Part shown: positions 18,106 through 26,873 of the stretch, piece by piece | Numbering within the stretch: the stretch's first letter is position 1 | How the letters are laid out: every line of letters begins with the position of its first letter | NCBI RefSeq assembly: GCF_016862575.1 | Contig: NZ_BONF01000042.1 | Span: forward strand, 1 to 64,000 | DNA from: Catellatospora bangladeshensis | GTDB taxonomy: Bacteria > Actinomycetota > Actinomycetes > Mycobacteriales > Micromonosporaceae | Direction: 5' to 3' | DNA: 64,000 nucleotides | Made by a program: the position numbers and the translations under genes | Notes under the pieces: generated by a model | Told to the model about the DNA's origin: nothing | Database searches by the model: none | What the model saw: the letters and a program-made list of their open reading frames with translations, nothing else

Positions 18106-18383
18106 CGCCCGGTCCGCACACGCAGACCCGGGCGGACCCGGACCAGGCAGGAGCGCTGGTAGGCCTGGTCGTCGACGGTGACGACGCAGGCGAAGCAGAC
18201 GCCCATGTTGCAGTACGGCGCCCGCGCCGCCCCCGAGGCGGTGGTGCCGGTCGCGGTGCGCCCGGCTGCCAGCAGCGCGGTGGCCAGGGACTCCCCTGGA
18301 TAGGCGGTGACGGGTTCGCCGTCGACCTCGATGGTGGTGGGCGCGGGCCGGTCCAGGCGGGTGCGGGTGGCGGTGTCAGACAA
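18102..18383 (-). CDS. (2Fe-2S)-binding small subunit (HcnA/OoxA-gamma-like)
   Basis: A 93-residue ferredoxin-like protein. Cys58, Cys63, Cys66 and Cys79 form the plant-type Cx4Cx2Cx12C cluster motif (YCNMGVCFACVV). The N-terminal IEVDGEPVTAYPGESLATAL strand-helix pattern is typical of the small subunit of amino-acid dehydrogenase complexes. Its start overlaps the stop of the upstream FAD subunit, and its stop overlaps the start of the BFD-type subunit by 4 bp, so all three are probably made in a fixed ratio. Predicted role: electron relay between the two flavoproteins. Confidence 0.85.
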   Translation of the reverse strand: MSDTATRTRLDRPAPTTIEVDGEPVTAYPGESLATALLAAGRTATGTTASGAARAPYCNMGVCFACVVTVDDQAYQRSCLVRVRPGLRVRTGR

Positions 18384-19542
18384 AGTTCAGCGCTCCGAAG
18401 CGTGCGGGAGAGTAGCCGTCCAGCGGCAGGTCGGGCTGCGCGCCGAGCAGGGTCGCGGCGAGCAGCCGGGCGTAGGTCGGCCCGAGGGTGAACGCGGACC
18501 CGCCGGTGGCCACGTACAGGCCGGGGCGGCGCGGGACCGCCCCGAGCAGCGGCAGCTGGTCCGGGGTCAGCGTGGTCATCCCGGACCACGACCGGATGAC
18601 GGGCAGGTGCATCACGGCGGGCACGACGCGGGCGGCGTCGGCGTTGCCGGTCAGGGACTCGTACCGCAGCTCGGGGTTGTGGTCGAGGTCGATGCGGCCC
18701 TGGCGGGTGACGAGTTTGGCGGGCCAGCCGCCGCCGAGCAGGATGTTGCCCTCGGGGGTCTGCTTCATGGACAGGCGGCGGCCGACGTGCTGGATGAGGT
18801 GCGGCAGCAGGGGCGCGGTGCGGGCGGTGGCGCTCATGGTGAGCCCGACCGGGAACACGGGCAGCCTGGTGTCGGCCATGGCGGCCAGCTCGGTGGTCCA
18901 CACCCCGGCGGCGAGCACGACGGTGTCGGCGGTGTCGGCGCGGCCTTCGGCGTGCAGGTGCCAGCGGCCGCCGTCGCGATGCAGCGCGGTGACCCGGTGG
19001 CCGGTGCGCAGCTCGGCGCCGTGCCGGGTGGCGGCGCGGGCGAAGGCGGGGGTGACCAGCCGGGGGTTCGCCTTGCCCTCACCGGGCAGGTGGGCGGCGG
19101 CCCGTACGGACTCGGCGAGGTAGGGCGCGAGATCCCGCAGGCGCGCGCCTTCGAGGACGTCGACGTCGAGGCCGTGTTCGCGTTCGAGAGCGGCCTTGCG
19201 GTCGAGGGCGGCGACCTCGGCGGGGGTCTCGGCGAGCATGAGGCCGCCGCGCTGGGCGACGCCGCAGGGTTCGCCGAGGGCGGCTTCGAGCCCGGCCCAG
19301 GCGCGCATGGCGTCGAGGTGCAGGGGCAGGGCGCGGGCGGCCTCCCGGGCGGCGTCGTCGCCGTGTTCGACCATGCGGTACTCGAGCTGGAAGTGCAGGC
19401 TGCCCGCGTTCTGGCCGGAGGCATGCCGGTTGAGCTGGTCCTTCTCGACGAGCAGGACGCGGGTGCCGGCGCGGGCGAGGTGCCAGGCGACCGCGCAGCC
19501 CAGCAGGCCGCCGCCGACGACCGCGGTGTCGTAGTGCGCCAT
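18376..19542 (-). CDS. DadA/D-hydroxyproline-dehydrogenase-like FAD oxidoreductase
   Basis: A 388-residue DAO-family flavoenzyme. The FAD-binding motif is VVGGGLLGCAVAWHLARAG from residue 8, followed by ASGQNAG, a motif common in D-amino-acid dehydrogenase and glycine oxidase relatives. The C-terminus (GLYVATGGSAFTLGPTYARL) closes over the flavin. The ATG at 19542 shares one base with the stop codon of the DapA-like gene. Together with the ferredoxin-like and BFD-type subunits it makes a three-part dehydrogenase. The neighbouring DapA-fold lyase suggests oxidation of a D-imino acid such as cis-4-hydroxy-D-proline (inferred); D-amino acids or opines are alternatives. Confidence 0.82.
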   Translation of the reverse strand: MAHYDTAVVGGGLLGCAVAWHLARAGTRVLLVEKDQLNRHASGQNAGSLHFQLEYRMVEHGDDAAREAARALPLHLDAMRAWAGLEAALGEPCGVAQRGGLMLAETPAEVAALDRKAALEREHGLDVDVLEGARLRDLAPYLAESVRAAAHLPGEGKANPRLVTPAFARAATRHGAELRTGHRVTALHRDGGRWHLHAEGRADTADTVVLAAGVWTTELAAMADTRLPVFPVGLTMSATARTAPLLPHLIQHVGRRLSMKQTPEGNILLGGGWPAKLVTRQGRIDLDHNPELRYESLTGNADAARVVPAVMHLPVIRSWSGMTTLTPDQLPLLGAVPRRPGLYVATGGSAFTLGPTYARLLAATLLGAQPDLPLDGYSPARFGALNFV

Positions 19543-20459
19543 CAGAGCAGGCCGAGCTGGGCCAGGGTGGCGCGGACGCGGGCCTGCTGGTCCTCGGTGA
19601 GCGGCAGCAGGGGGCGGCGGACGTGCCCGGCGGGCACGCCGCGCAGGGTGAGGGCGTACTTGAGGATGGCCTGGGCGCCGGCGAACCTGGCCCCGTAATC
19701 GGCGTTGAACCAGTTCTCCATGAGGACGCGGTCGCGGGCGCCGAGGCGGCGGGCGCGGTCGAGGTCGCCGTCGGCCAGGGCGCGGAAGAAGTCGGGGTGG
19801 TCGGCGCCGAGCACGGCCCCGGCGCCCATGAGGCCGTCGCCGCCGATGCGGGTGAGCAGCTCGATGCCGGTCTCGCTGGTGGGGATGCCGAAGTAGCGGA
19901 CGTGGTCGCGCAGGGCGATGAGGCCCTTGACGAAGCCGCCGAAGTCGGGGGTCGAGTTCTTGACGGCGACGACGGTGGGCAGCGCGGCGAGTTCGGTGAG
20001 CAGGGCGGTGTCGAGGTCGACGCCGGTGCCGCGGGGCCAGTTGTAGACGCACAGCGGGATGTCGACGGCTTCGGCGACGTCGCGGTAGAAGGCGACGATC
20101 TCCTCGCGGGCGGGCACGACGTACGGCGGCGGGGTGAGCAGGATGCCGTGCAGCCCGGCGGCCTGGGCGGCGCGGGCGTGGCGGACCGCCTCGGCGGCGG
20201 TGTACGCGTTGCACCCGCCGAGCACCGTCATCCGGTCCCCGACCTGCTCGGCGGCGGCGGTGAACAGCTCGGCGCGCTCGTGTTCAGCCAGGCTGAACCA
20301 CTCGCCGGTGGTGCCCGCGACGATGATGCCGTGCATACGCTGCTCGGCGAGCCAGTCGAGCTGGACGGCCCACGCGTCCAGGTCGAGGTCGCCGGAGGCG
20401 GTGAACGGGGTGGTGACGGCGGGAATGTAGCCGTGCCAGTCGACGCTGTCGCGGTTCAT
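19542..20459 (-). CDS. DapA/NAL-family lyase or deaminase
   Basis: A 305-residue class I aldolase-fold enzyme. Visible family residues are GTTGE at 49-53, Tyr139 in YNWPRG and the Schiff-base Lys167 in VAVKNST. The start at ATG 20459 is preceded by GAAGGACC; an upstream in-frame start would add ten residues. Its place beside a D-hydroxyproline-dehydrogenase-like complex recalls pyrroline-4-hydroxy-2-carboxylate deaminase (HypD/LhpC), which belongs to this family. A general pyruvate-type lyase cannot be excluded. True DapA is unlikely, because the gene is embedded in a catabolic operon. It shares one base with the downstream FAD gene. Confidence 0.82.
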   Translation of the reverse strand: MNRDSVDWHGYIPAVTTPFTASGDLDLDAWAVQLDWLAEQRMHGIIVAGTTGEWFSLAEHERAELFTAAAEQVGDRMTVLGGCNAYTAAEAVRHARAAQAAGLHGILLTPPPYVVPAREEIVAFYRDVAEAVDIPLCVYNWPRGTGVDLDTALLTELAALPTVVAVKNSTPDFGGFVKGLIALRDHVRYFGIPTSETGIELLTRIGGDGLMGAGAVLGADHPDFFRALADGDLDRARRLGARDRVLMENWFNADYGARFAGAQAILKYALTLRGVPAGHVRRPLLPLTEDQQARVRATLAQLGLL

Positions 20460-20491
20460 CGAGGGGTCCTTCCGTGGCGCAGGGCGCATCG

Positions 20492-20510
20492 GCCCGCCGG
20501 TCGGGCGGGC
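20492..20510 (-). other. Intergenic hairpin between regulator and lyase genes
   Basis: GCCCGCC (20492-20498) pairs with GGCGGGC (20504-20510) across a 5-nt loop, in the 84-bp gap between the XRE-cupin gene and the lyase gene. It could attenuate read-through, lowering either regulator-promoter transcription into the operon or the reverse. Confidence 0.35.
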
Positions 20511-20543
20511 TGCGCGGGTGGTGCGATCGGGGTGTGGGGGCGG

Positions 20544-21080
20544 CTAGGGGGTCGGCGGGGTGACCGCGATGACCAGGCGGGCCGGTTCGGTGCTGGTGTT
20601 GAGGTAGCGGTGGGGCAGGCGGGAGTCGAAGGTGACCGCCTCGCCGGTGGACAGCTGGTAGGTGGCGCCGCCGATCTCGGCGGTCACGGTGCCTTCGAGC
20701 ACGATGGCGCACTCGGTGGAGGGGTGCGACCAGGGCTGGGCGGAGCTGGCGTCGCCGGGGGCGAGTTCGGCCTGGAGCACTTCGAGGTCGCCGCGGCCGG
20801 GGGTGAGCCGGTCGTAGGCGATCTGGCCGGGCGGGGCCGCGAGGCGGCTGCGGGTGCCGGGGCGGCTGATGTACACGGCGGGGGCGTCGGGCTCGCTGAA
20901 CAGCATGGCGATCGAGGTGTCGAACACCCGGGCCAGTTTGCGCAGGGTCGCCAGGCTCGGATCGGTCGCGCCGTTTTCAATCTGACTTAGCAGAGCCGAC
21001 GAGACGTCGGCTTCGGCGGCGAGCTGACGCAGCGTGTACCCATGCTGCTGTCGCAGCTCACGGAGCCGATCACCGAGCAT
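20544..21080 (-). CDS. XRE-family regulator with C-terminal cupin sensor domain
   Basis: A 178-residue regulator. Residues about 5-62 form a Cro/C1-type HTH (LRELRQQHGYTLRQLAAEAD then SSALLSQIENG). Residues about 100-178 form a cupin barrel with HPSTECAIVLEGT and LPHRYLN, likely the ligand-sensing part. ATG 21080 has GGAGG six bases upstream; a TTG four codons earlier is rejected. It is divergent from the ten-gene import and hydrolysis operon and precedes the oxidation operon, so it is the natural local regulator of both. Palindromes in the shared promoter region are candidate binding sites. Confidence 0.88.
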   Translation of the reverse strand: MLGDRLRELRQQHGYTLRQLAAEADVSSALLSQIENGATDPSLATLRKLARVFDTSIAMLFSEPDAPAVYISRPGTRSRLAAPPGQIAYDRLTPGRGDLEVLQAELAPGDASSAQPWSHPSTECAIVLEGTVTAEIGGATYQLSTGEAVTFDSRLPHRYLNTSTEPARLVIAVTPPTP

Positions 21081-21099
21081 TGGCGCCTCCAACCCGATA

Positions 21100-21146
21100 A
21101 GTTTTACTGAACTTGTTTGACGAAACTACACGAGCGTGTTTAGTGT
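21100..21146. promoter_or_regulatory. Divergent promoter with palindromic operator candidates
   Basis: On the plus strand TTGACG (21117-21122), an 18-nt spacer and TAGTGT (21141-21146) form a good actinobacterial promoter for the transport operon. Overlapping it are AGTT-N6-AACT (21100-21113), GTTT-N4-AAAC (21115-21126) and CACG-AG-CGTG (21129-21138). These fit binding by the divergent XRE-cupin regulator. Confidence 0.55.
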
Positions 21147-21242
21147 GGTCAACCAGAGCGGTAATGAGCAGGACTCATGATCGCCCTTACCACGCTGTTG
21201 CCGGGCGCACGCGTCCGTCCACATCAAACCCGAAGGCGCGCC

Positions 21243-21316
21243 GCCGGCCGTTTGCCGGCCCTGGTTCCGCCGGTCCCCGGGAGGCCTCCTCCTCCCTGAA
21301 GCTCCCGAGGGACCGG
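21243..21316 (+). promoter_or_regulatory. Structured 5' leader with two hairpins
   Basis: The predicted mRNA leader of about 190 nt contains GCCGGC-N5-GCCGGC (21243-21259). It also holds a long stem pairing 21270-21283 with 21302-21316 (14 bp with one bulge), ending shortly before the AAGGAAGG/AGGA ribosome site of the substrate-binding protein gene. It may act as an attenuator or mRNA stabiliser. It matches no known riboswitch that I recognise. Confidence 0.45.
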
Positions 21317-21338
21317 CCCGAAGGAAGGTAGGAACACC

Positions 21339-22940
21339 ATGTCGGTGAACCCCCGCCGACTCCGCGTCGCAGCGCTCGCGCTCGCCGCCGTCAGCACCGC
21401 CTCCGTCACCGCCTGCACCGCCGGTTCCGGCGGCGGCGGCGCCGCCGGACCGACCGACACCCTCACGGTCAACACCTCGTTCGTGCTCAAGACCCTGGAC
21501 CCGGGTCGCGTGTACGAGGCCACCGGAGTCACCACCACCCACGCCCTCTACGACACGCTGCTCACCTTCAAGGGCTCGGACGTCAGCAAGCCCGTGCCGG
21601 AGCTGGCCGAGTCCTACGAGGCCTCCCCCGACGCCAAGACGTTCACGTTCAAGCTGCGCGAGGGCGTCAAGTTCTCCGACGGCACCCCGCTGACCGCCGA
21701 CGACGTCGTGTTCTCGCTGAACCGGCTCAAGAACGTCAAGGCCAGCCCCGCCGTCATGGTCACCGACCTGACCGCGTCGAAGACCGACGACCGCACCGTC
21801 GTGGTCACCTCGGCCAAGGCCAACCCGAACGTGCCGGTCGTGCTCGCCATGTCCGCCACCGGCGTGGTCAACTCGAAGGTCGCCAAGGCCAACGGCGCGA
21901 CCGACGGCGCCGACGCGGCCTCGGCCGACACCGCCCAGCAGTTCTTCGACAAGACCTCCGCGGGCAGCGGCCCCTACGTCCTCAAGTCGTACGACCCGTC
22001 GTCGCAGGTCGTGCTGGAGGCCAACCCGAACTACTGGGGCGGCAAGCCCAAGTTCAACCGGGTCGTGCTGCGCAACATGGACGTGCAGACGCAGAAGCTC
22101 ACCATGTCGCGGTCCACGGCCGCGGAGGTGTCGCTGGACATCTCCGGCAAGCTGCTCGACGGCCTGCCCGACAGCCTGCAGACCTCCGGCGTGCAGGACA
22201 CGGTGTACTACCTGATCCTCAACGCCGACCCCGCCGTGTCGAAGGTGACCTCGGACGCCAAGTTCCGGCAGGCGCTGCGGTCCGCGATCGACTACCAGGG
22301 CGTGGCGGCGCTGTTCGGCAAGGGCGCCGGTCCGGGCGCGGGCCTGGTCGCCCCGGCCTTCCCGGGCACGCTCACCGGTGAGGAGAGCAAGCGCGACGTC
22401 GCCCAGGCCAAGCAGCTGCTGACCGACGCCGGGCTGAGCAACCCGACGGTCAAGTTCACCTACCCGGCGATCACCTACCGGGGCGTCGACCTCGGCACGG
22501 TGGCCACGAAGGTGCAGGGCGACGCGGCCGAGGCGGGCATCACCCTGGAGCTGAACCCGCAGCCGCTGACCACGTTCCTCGACCAGATGCGCGGCGGCAA
22601 GATGCCCATGGGCTTCACCCCGCAGAGCCTCAACTACCCGGTCGCCGACTCGCTGGTCAACAACATGGCACCGGGTGCGGGCAGCGCCCTACGCGCCGGA
22701 TGGACCGTCGAGCGGGCCGCACCCAGCGTCGTCGCCGCCGGGGAGAAGGTCGTGTCCACGCTGGACCCTGCGCAGCGCGCCGAGGCCATGAAGGACTGGC
22801 AGCGCGAGATGAACGCCCACGGGCCGTACATCGTCATCGCCAACAACTCCGGCATGAACGTCGCCACCAGCGACCTCACCGGTGTGGAGTACACCCCCGC
22901 CGGATGGCAGCTCGACCTCGCCGCGATCGGCACCCGATGA
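21339..22940 (+). CDS. Peptide/opine-type ABC transporter substrate-binding lipoprotein (SBP_bac_5)
   Basis: A 533-residue extracytoplasmic solute receptor. It has a lipoprotein signal peptide with Cys26 in SVTAC, then a Gly/Ser linker. The family 5 (DppA/OppA) fold shows LKTLDPGRVYEATGV, LAESYEASPDAKTFTFKLR (residues ~87-105), GVKFSDGTPLTADDVVFSLNR and NPNYWGGKP. Its length is normal for the family. It should capture a peptide, opine or similar ligand and hand it to the permeases encoded next. The stop codon overlaps the next start (ATGA). It is the first gene of a ten-gene operon with a structured leader. Confidence 0.92.
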   Translation: MSVNPRRLRVAALALAAVSTASVTACTAGSGGGGAAGPTDTLTVNTSFVLKTLDPGRVYEATGVTTTHALYDTLLTFKGSDVSKPVPELAESYEASPDAKTFTFKLREGVKFSDGTPLTADDVVFSLNRLKNVKASPAVMVTDLTASKTDDRTVVVTSAKANPNVPVVLAMSATGVVNSKVAKANGATDGADAASADTAQQFFDKTSAGSGPYVLKSYDPSSQVVLEANPNYWGGKPKFNRVVLRNMDVQTQKLTMSRSTAAEVSLDISGKLLDGLPDSLQTSGVQDTVYYLILNADPAVSKVTSDAKFRQALRSAIDYQGVAALFGKGAGPGAGLVAPAFPGTLTGEESKRDVAQAKQLLTDAGLSNPTVKFTYPAITYRGVDLGTVATKVQGDAAEAGITLELNPQPLTTFLDQMRGGKMPMGFTPQSLNYPVADSLVNNMAPGAGSALRAGWTVERAAPSVVAAGEKVVSTLDPAQRAEAMKDWQREMNAHGPYIVIANNSGMNVATSDLTGVEYTPAGWQLDLAAIGTR

Positions 22941-24031
22941 CCGAGGTCAGCACCAAGCAGGACCCGGGAGCGGCCGTCACGGCCGCCCCCGGGCCCCGCC
23001 CCCGGCGCCGCCGCCCGATGCTCACCTACCTCGCCAAGCGGCTGGTGATCACCGTCGGGCTGCTGCTGGGCGTGACCGTCCTGACCTTCGGCCTGGTGCA
23101 GGTCGTGCCCGGCGACCCGGTCACCGCGAACCTGTCCGACCAGGCGCTCAACGACCCCGCCGCCGTCGCCGCGTTCCGCGCCAAGTGGGGCCTGGACCAG
23201 CCGGTGCACCTGCAGTACCTGCACTACCTGGGCAACCTGCTCACCGGCGACCTCGGCATCTCCCAGCAGACCGGCCGCTCCGTCGCCGAGGACCTGCTGC
23301 AGTACGTCCCCGCCACCATGGAACTGGCCATCCCCACCATGCTGCTGGCGCTGCTGCTCGGCACCGGCATCGGCATGCTGGCCGCCGTCCGCAACGGCCG
23401 CCTCACCGACCAGGTCATCCGCGTCGGCGCGCTGCTCGGCCTGTCCACGCCGCCGTTCTGGCTGTCGCTGGTGGTCCTCTACCTGTTCTTCTTCCAGCTC
23501 GGCCTGTCCCCCAGCGGCGGGCGGCTGTCCCCCGGCTTCACACCGCCCGACACCGTCACCGGCATGTACACCGTCGACGCGGCGCTGGCCGGGCAGTGGG
23601 ACCTGGCCTGGGACGCCGCCCAGCACCTGGTGCTGCCGGTGCTCGTGCTGACCTGCCTCACCGTGGCGATCCTGGTCCGGTTCGTGCGCTCCTCCATGCT
23701 GGAGGTGCTCCAGCAGGACTACATCAAGGCCGCGTACGCCAAGGGCCTGCCCACCGGGCTCGTGCTGCGCCGCCACCTGCTGCGCGCCGGGCTCGTGCCC
23801 GTCATCACCGTCTCCGGCCTGGCGTTCGCGTCACTGCTGTCCGGGACGGTGCTGGTGGAGAACATCTTCGGCTGGCCGGGCCTGGGCCAGTACGCCTACC
23901 GCAGCGCCAGCGCCCTGGACCTGCCCGCGATCCTCGGCGCCAGCCTGTTCGTGGCCCTGGTCTACACCCTGGTCAACCTCACCGTCGACCTGCTGTACGG
24001 ACTCATCGACCCGAGGATCCGGATCCAATGA
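22937..24031 (+). CDS. ABC transporter permease (DppB/OppB-like)
   Basis: A 364-residue inner-membrane permease. After a basic cytoplasmic leader of about 30 residues come MLTYLAKRLVITVGLLLGV and several membrane helices, including VVPGDPV, the DppB-type periplasmic motif. The BPD_transp_1 EAA loop is recognisable as DYIKAAYAKGLPTGLVLRRH. The start overlaps the previous stop by 4 bp, and its own stop overlaps the next start. It forms a heterodimeric channel with the following permease. Confidence 0.93.
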   Translation: MTEVSTKQDPGAAVTAAPGPRPRRRRPMLTYLAKRLVITVGLLLGVTVLTFGLVQVVPGDPVTANLSDQALNDPAAVAAFRAKWGLDQPVHLQYLHYLGNLLTGDLGISQQTGRSVAEDLLQYVPATMELAIPTMLLALLLGTGIGMLAAVRNGRLTDQVIRVGALLGLSTPPFWLSLVVLYLFFFQLGLSPSGGRLSPGFTPPDTVTGMYTVDAALAGQWDLAWDAAQHLVLPVLVLTCLTVAILVRFVRSSMLEVLQQDYIKAAYAKGLPTGLVLRRHLLRAGLVPVITVSGLAFASLLSGTVLVENIFGWPGLGQYAYRSASALDLPAILGASLFVALVYTLVNLTVDLLYGLIDPRIRIQ

Positions 24032-24933
24032 CCAGTCTCGCCCACGCCGACCCCAAGGCCGCCAAGTCGCTGGGCCGCCGCCGCTGGCTGCGCCGCCTGC
24101 GCGGAACCGGCACCGCCCGCCCCGTCTGGCGGCAGCCGGTCACCGTCGCCGCCCTGGCCATCCTCGCCGCCTGGCTGCTCATCGCCCTGGCCGCGCCGCT
24201 GCTCGCGCCGTACGACCCGATCGCGCAGAGCGTCGACACCTACCAGCCGCCGTCGGGCGCGCACTGGTTCGGCACCGACTCCCTCGGCCGTGACATCCTC
24301 AGCCGCGTCGTCTACGGCGCCCGGCTATCGATCCCGCTCGCGCTGGCCATCGTCGCGCTCGCGCTGCTGCTCGGCGGCCTGCTGGGCCTGGTCGCCGGGT
24401 ACGTCGGCCGGTTCCTCGACGAGGCCGTGATGCGGCTGACCGACCTGGTGTTCGCGTTCCCGCAGATCATCCTGGCCATGGCGGTCACCGCCGCGTTCGG
24501 GCCCAGCACCGGCAACGCCATCCTGGCTCTGGTCATCGTGTCGTGGCCGGTGTACGCCCGGGTCATCCGCAGCGCCGTGCTCACCATCCGGGGCGAGGAC
24601 TACCTCAGCGCCTCCCGACTGCTGGGCGTCGGCCCGATCCGGACCCTGCGCCGCGACGTGCTGCCCAACAGCGTCGGCCCCGCGATCGTGCTGGCCACAC
24701 TCGAACTCGGCAACGCCGTGCTGCTGCTGGCCGCGCTGTCGTTCCTGGGCCTCGGGCCCCGCCCGCCGGCCGCCGAGTGGGGCTCCATGGTCGCCCTCGG
24801 CGCGCAGGACCTGTCGATGTGGTGGGTCAGCGTCTTCCCCGGCCTGGCCATCCTGACCGTGGTGCTGGCCTTCAACGTGCTCGGCGACGCGCTGCGCGAC
24901 CGCCTCGACCCCCGCTACATGAACGGACGCTGA
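24028..24933 (+). CDS. ABC transporter permease (DppC/OppC-like)
   Basis: A 301-residue permease. Residues about 41-61 form the first membrane helix, followed by the DppC-type HWFGTDSLGRDILSRVVYGAR motif. The EAA loop is visible as EDYLSASRLLGVGPIRTLRR. It partners the DppB-like protein encoded just upstream. ATGA overlap upstream and TGATG overlap downstream show tight translational coupling. Confidence 0.93.
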   Translation: MTSLAHADPKAAKSLGRRRWLRRLRGTGTARPVWRQPVTVAALAILAAWLLIALAAPLLAPYDPIAQSVDTYQPPSGAHWFGTDSLGRDILSRVVYGARLSIPLALAIVALALLLGGLLGLVAGYVGRFLDEAVMRLTDLVFAFPQIILAMAVTAAFGPSTGNAILALVIVSWPVYARVIRSAVLTIRGEDYLSASRLLGVGPIRTLRRDVLPNSVGPAIVLATLELGNAVLLLAALSFLGLGPRPPAAEWGSMVALGAQDLSMWWVSVFPGLAILTVVLAFNVLGDALRDRLDPRYMNGR

Positions 24934-25910
24934 TGGGTGCGCTCCTCGACATCGACCGCCTCGCGGTGGCCCTGCCCGGACCCCGCGGACCCCTGCCGAT
25001 CCTGCACGACGTGTCGCTGACCGTCGGCGAGGGCGAACTCGTCGGCATCGCCGGGGAGAGCGGCTGCGGCAAGAGCATGACCGCGCAGACCCTGCTCGGC
25101 CTGCTGCCGCCCGGCGCCAAGGTGACCGGCTCGGCCCGCTTCGACGGCACCGAGCTGCTCACCCTCGACCGCAAGGGCTGGCAGAAGGTACGCGGCGCGG
25201 GCATCGCCATGGTGTTCCAGGACCCCACCGCCGCCCTGCACCCGATGCTCACCGTCGGGCGGCAGCTCACCGAGCACATGCGGGTGCACCTGGGTGTGGA
25301 CCGCAAGGCCGCCCGGCGGCGCGCGGTCGACCTGCTGGACCAGGTGCGCATCCCGGACCCGGAGCGGGCGCTGGAGGCATACCCGCACCAGTTCTCCGGC
25401 GGGATGCGCCAGCGCGTGGCCATCGCGAGCGCCCTGGCCGCCCAGCCCCGGCTGCTCATCGCCGACGAGCCCACCACCGCCCTCGACGTCACTGTGCAGG
25501 CGGGCATCCTGGCCCTGCTGGACCGGCTGCGCCGCGACACCGGCCTGGCCGTCGCGTTCATCACCCACGACCTGGGTGTGCTCAGCGCGCTGACCGCCCG
25601 CAGCTACGTGTTCTACGCCGGGCGCGTCGTCGAGTCCGGGCCGACGGGGCAGCTGCTCACCAAGCCCGAACACCCCTACACGGCCGCGTTGCTGGGGGCC
25701 CGGCCGCACGGCGGGCAGACCGGTGTCGCGCTCACGCCGATCCCGGGCAGCCCGCCCGCGCCCGGCGAGCTGCCGCCCGGCTGCGCGTTCAGCCCCCGCT
25801 GCGCGCACGTGCGCGACGAGTGCCGCACCGCCGTCCCGCCCCTGCACCCGGCGGGCCCCGGCCGCGCCGCGGCCTGCGTGATCCGACCCGAGCTGGAGGT
25901 GGCCGCGTGA
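24933..25910 (+). CDS. ABC transporter ATP-binding protein (DppD/OppD-like)
   Basis: A 325-residue ATPase. Walker A is GESGCGKS (from about residue 42), the ABC signature is FSGGMRQR, Walker B is LLIADEPTTALD and the switch His lies in ITHDLGV. The C-terminal oligopeptide-transporter extension has GCAFSPRCAH, a Cys-containing region seen in this subfamily. The start codon shares one base with the preceding stop. It powers import together with the next ATPase. Confidence 0.93.
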   Translation: MGALLDIDRLAVALPGPRGPLPILHDVSLTVGEGELVGIAGESGCGKSMTAQTLLGLLPPGAKVTGSARFDGTELLTLDRKGWQKVRGAGIAMVFQDPTAALHPMLTVGRQLTEHMRVHLGVDRKAARRRAVDLLDQVRIPDPERALEAYPHQFSGGMRQRVAIASALAAQPRLLIADEPTTALDVTVQAGILALLDRLRRDTGLAVAFITHDLGVLSALTARSYVFYAGRVVESGPTGQLLTKPEHPYTAALLGARPHGGQTGVALTPIPGSPPAPGELPPGCAFSPRCAHVRDECRTAVPPLHPAGPGRAAACVIRPELEVAA

Positions 25911-26863
25911 CACTCCTGGACATCGACGGCGTGCACGTCGAGCACAAGCCGCGCGGCCGCGCCCCCGTCCGCGCCGTCGCCGGAGTCGACCTGAGCGTCG
26001 CGCCCGGACAGATCGTGGGGCTGGTCGGTGAGTCCGGCTGCGGCAAGTCGTCGCTGGCCCGGGTCGCCGCCGGGCTCACCGCGCCCAGCGCCGGCGAGGT
26101 CCGCTACGCCGGGCGGCCGGTCACACCGCTGGGCTGGCGCCGCCGCACCGCCGACCAGGTCGGGCTGCAGATGGTGTTCCAGAACCCGTACGCCTCCCTC
26201 AACCCGCGCCGCGCCGTCGGCGAGCAGCTGCTCGACGGCGTACCGGCCGAGGTCACCGGGGCGGCCCGCAGCGCACGGCTTAACGAGCTGCTGGAACGGG
26301 TCGGCATGCCGGCCGCCGCGGCGAGCCGCTACCCGCACCAGTTCTCCGGCGGGCAGCGCCAGCGGCTGGCCATCGCGCGGGCACTGGCCCCGCAGCCGCG
26401 CGTGATCATCGCCGATGAGCCGGTCACCGCGCTGGACGCCTCCTCGCAGGCGCAGGTGGTGAACCTGCTCGTCGGGCTCGTGCGGGAGCTGGGCATGGGG
26501 ATGCTGTTCATCTCGCACGACCTGGCCCTGGTGCACGAGATCGCCGACGTCACCGCCGTCATGTACCTCGGCAAGATCGTCGAGACGGCGCCCACCCGGC
26601 AGCTGTGGGCCCAGCCGCACCACCCGTACACCCGCGCCCTGATCGACGCGGTGCCGCGCATCAGCACGGAGCCGGTGCTGCCCGCGACCCTGGCCGGGGA
26701 GGTCCCCGACCCGGCGAACGCACCCGCGGGCTGCCGCTTCGCGCCCCGCTGCCCGCACGCGTTCGACCGCTGCGCCACCGAGCCGCCCACCGTCGCCATC
26801 GGACCGTCCGCCGGGGTCGCCTGCTGGCTGCACCAGCCCGCACCCCAGACCGCCCGCCTGTAA
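25907..26863 (+). CDS. ABC transporter ATP-binding protein (DppF/OppF-like)
   Basis: A 318-residue ATPase starting at GTG 25907, which overlaps the upstream TGA (GTGA). Walker A is GESGCGKSS, the signature is FSGGQRQR, Walker B is VIIADEPVTALD and the switch is ISHDLAL. The C-terminal GCRFAPRCPHAFDRC is typical of oligopeptide ATPases. It completes a five-gene importer whose members are all in order and apparently intact. Confidence 0.93.
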   Translation: MTLLDIDGVHVEHKPRGRAPVRAVAGVDLSVAPGQIVGLVGESGCGKSSLARVAAGLTAPSAGEVRYAGRPVTPLGWRRRTADQVGLQMVFQNPYASLNPRRAVGEQLLDGVPAEVTGAARSARLNELLERVGMPAAAASRYPHQFSGGQRQRLAIARALAPQPRVIIADEPVTALDASSQAQVVNLLVGLVRELGMGMLFISHDLALVHEIADVTAVMYLGKIVETAPTRQLWAQPHHPYTRALIDAVPRISTEPVLPATLAGEVPDPANAPAGCRFAPRCPHAFDRCATEPPTVAIGPSAGVACWLHQPAPQTARL

Positions 26864-26873
26864 GGAGAACAGC

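Noticed and set aside
19543-20214. Longer version of the D-amino-acid dehydrogenase-like gene reaching back to 20214
   Set aside because: The extra 224 residues are an out-of-frame shadow of the DapA-like gene; the ATG at 19542 starts the FAD motif.
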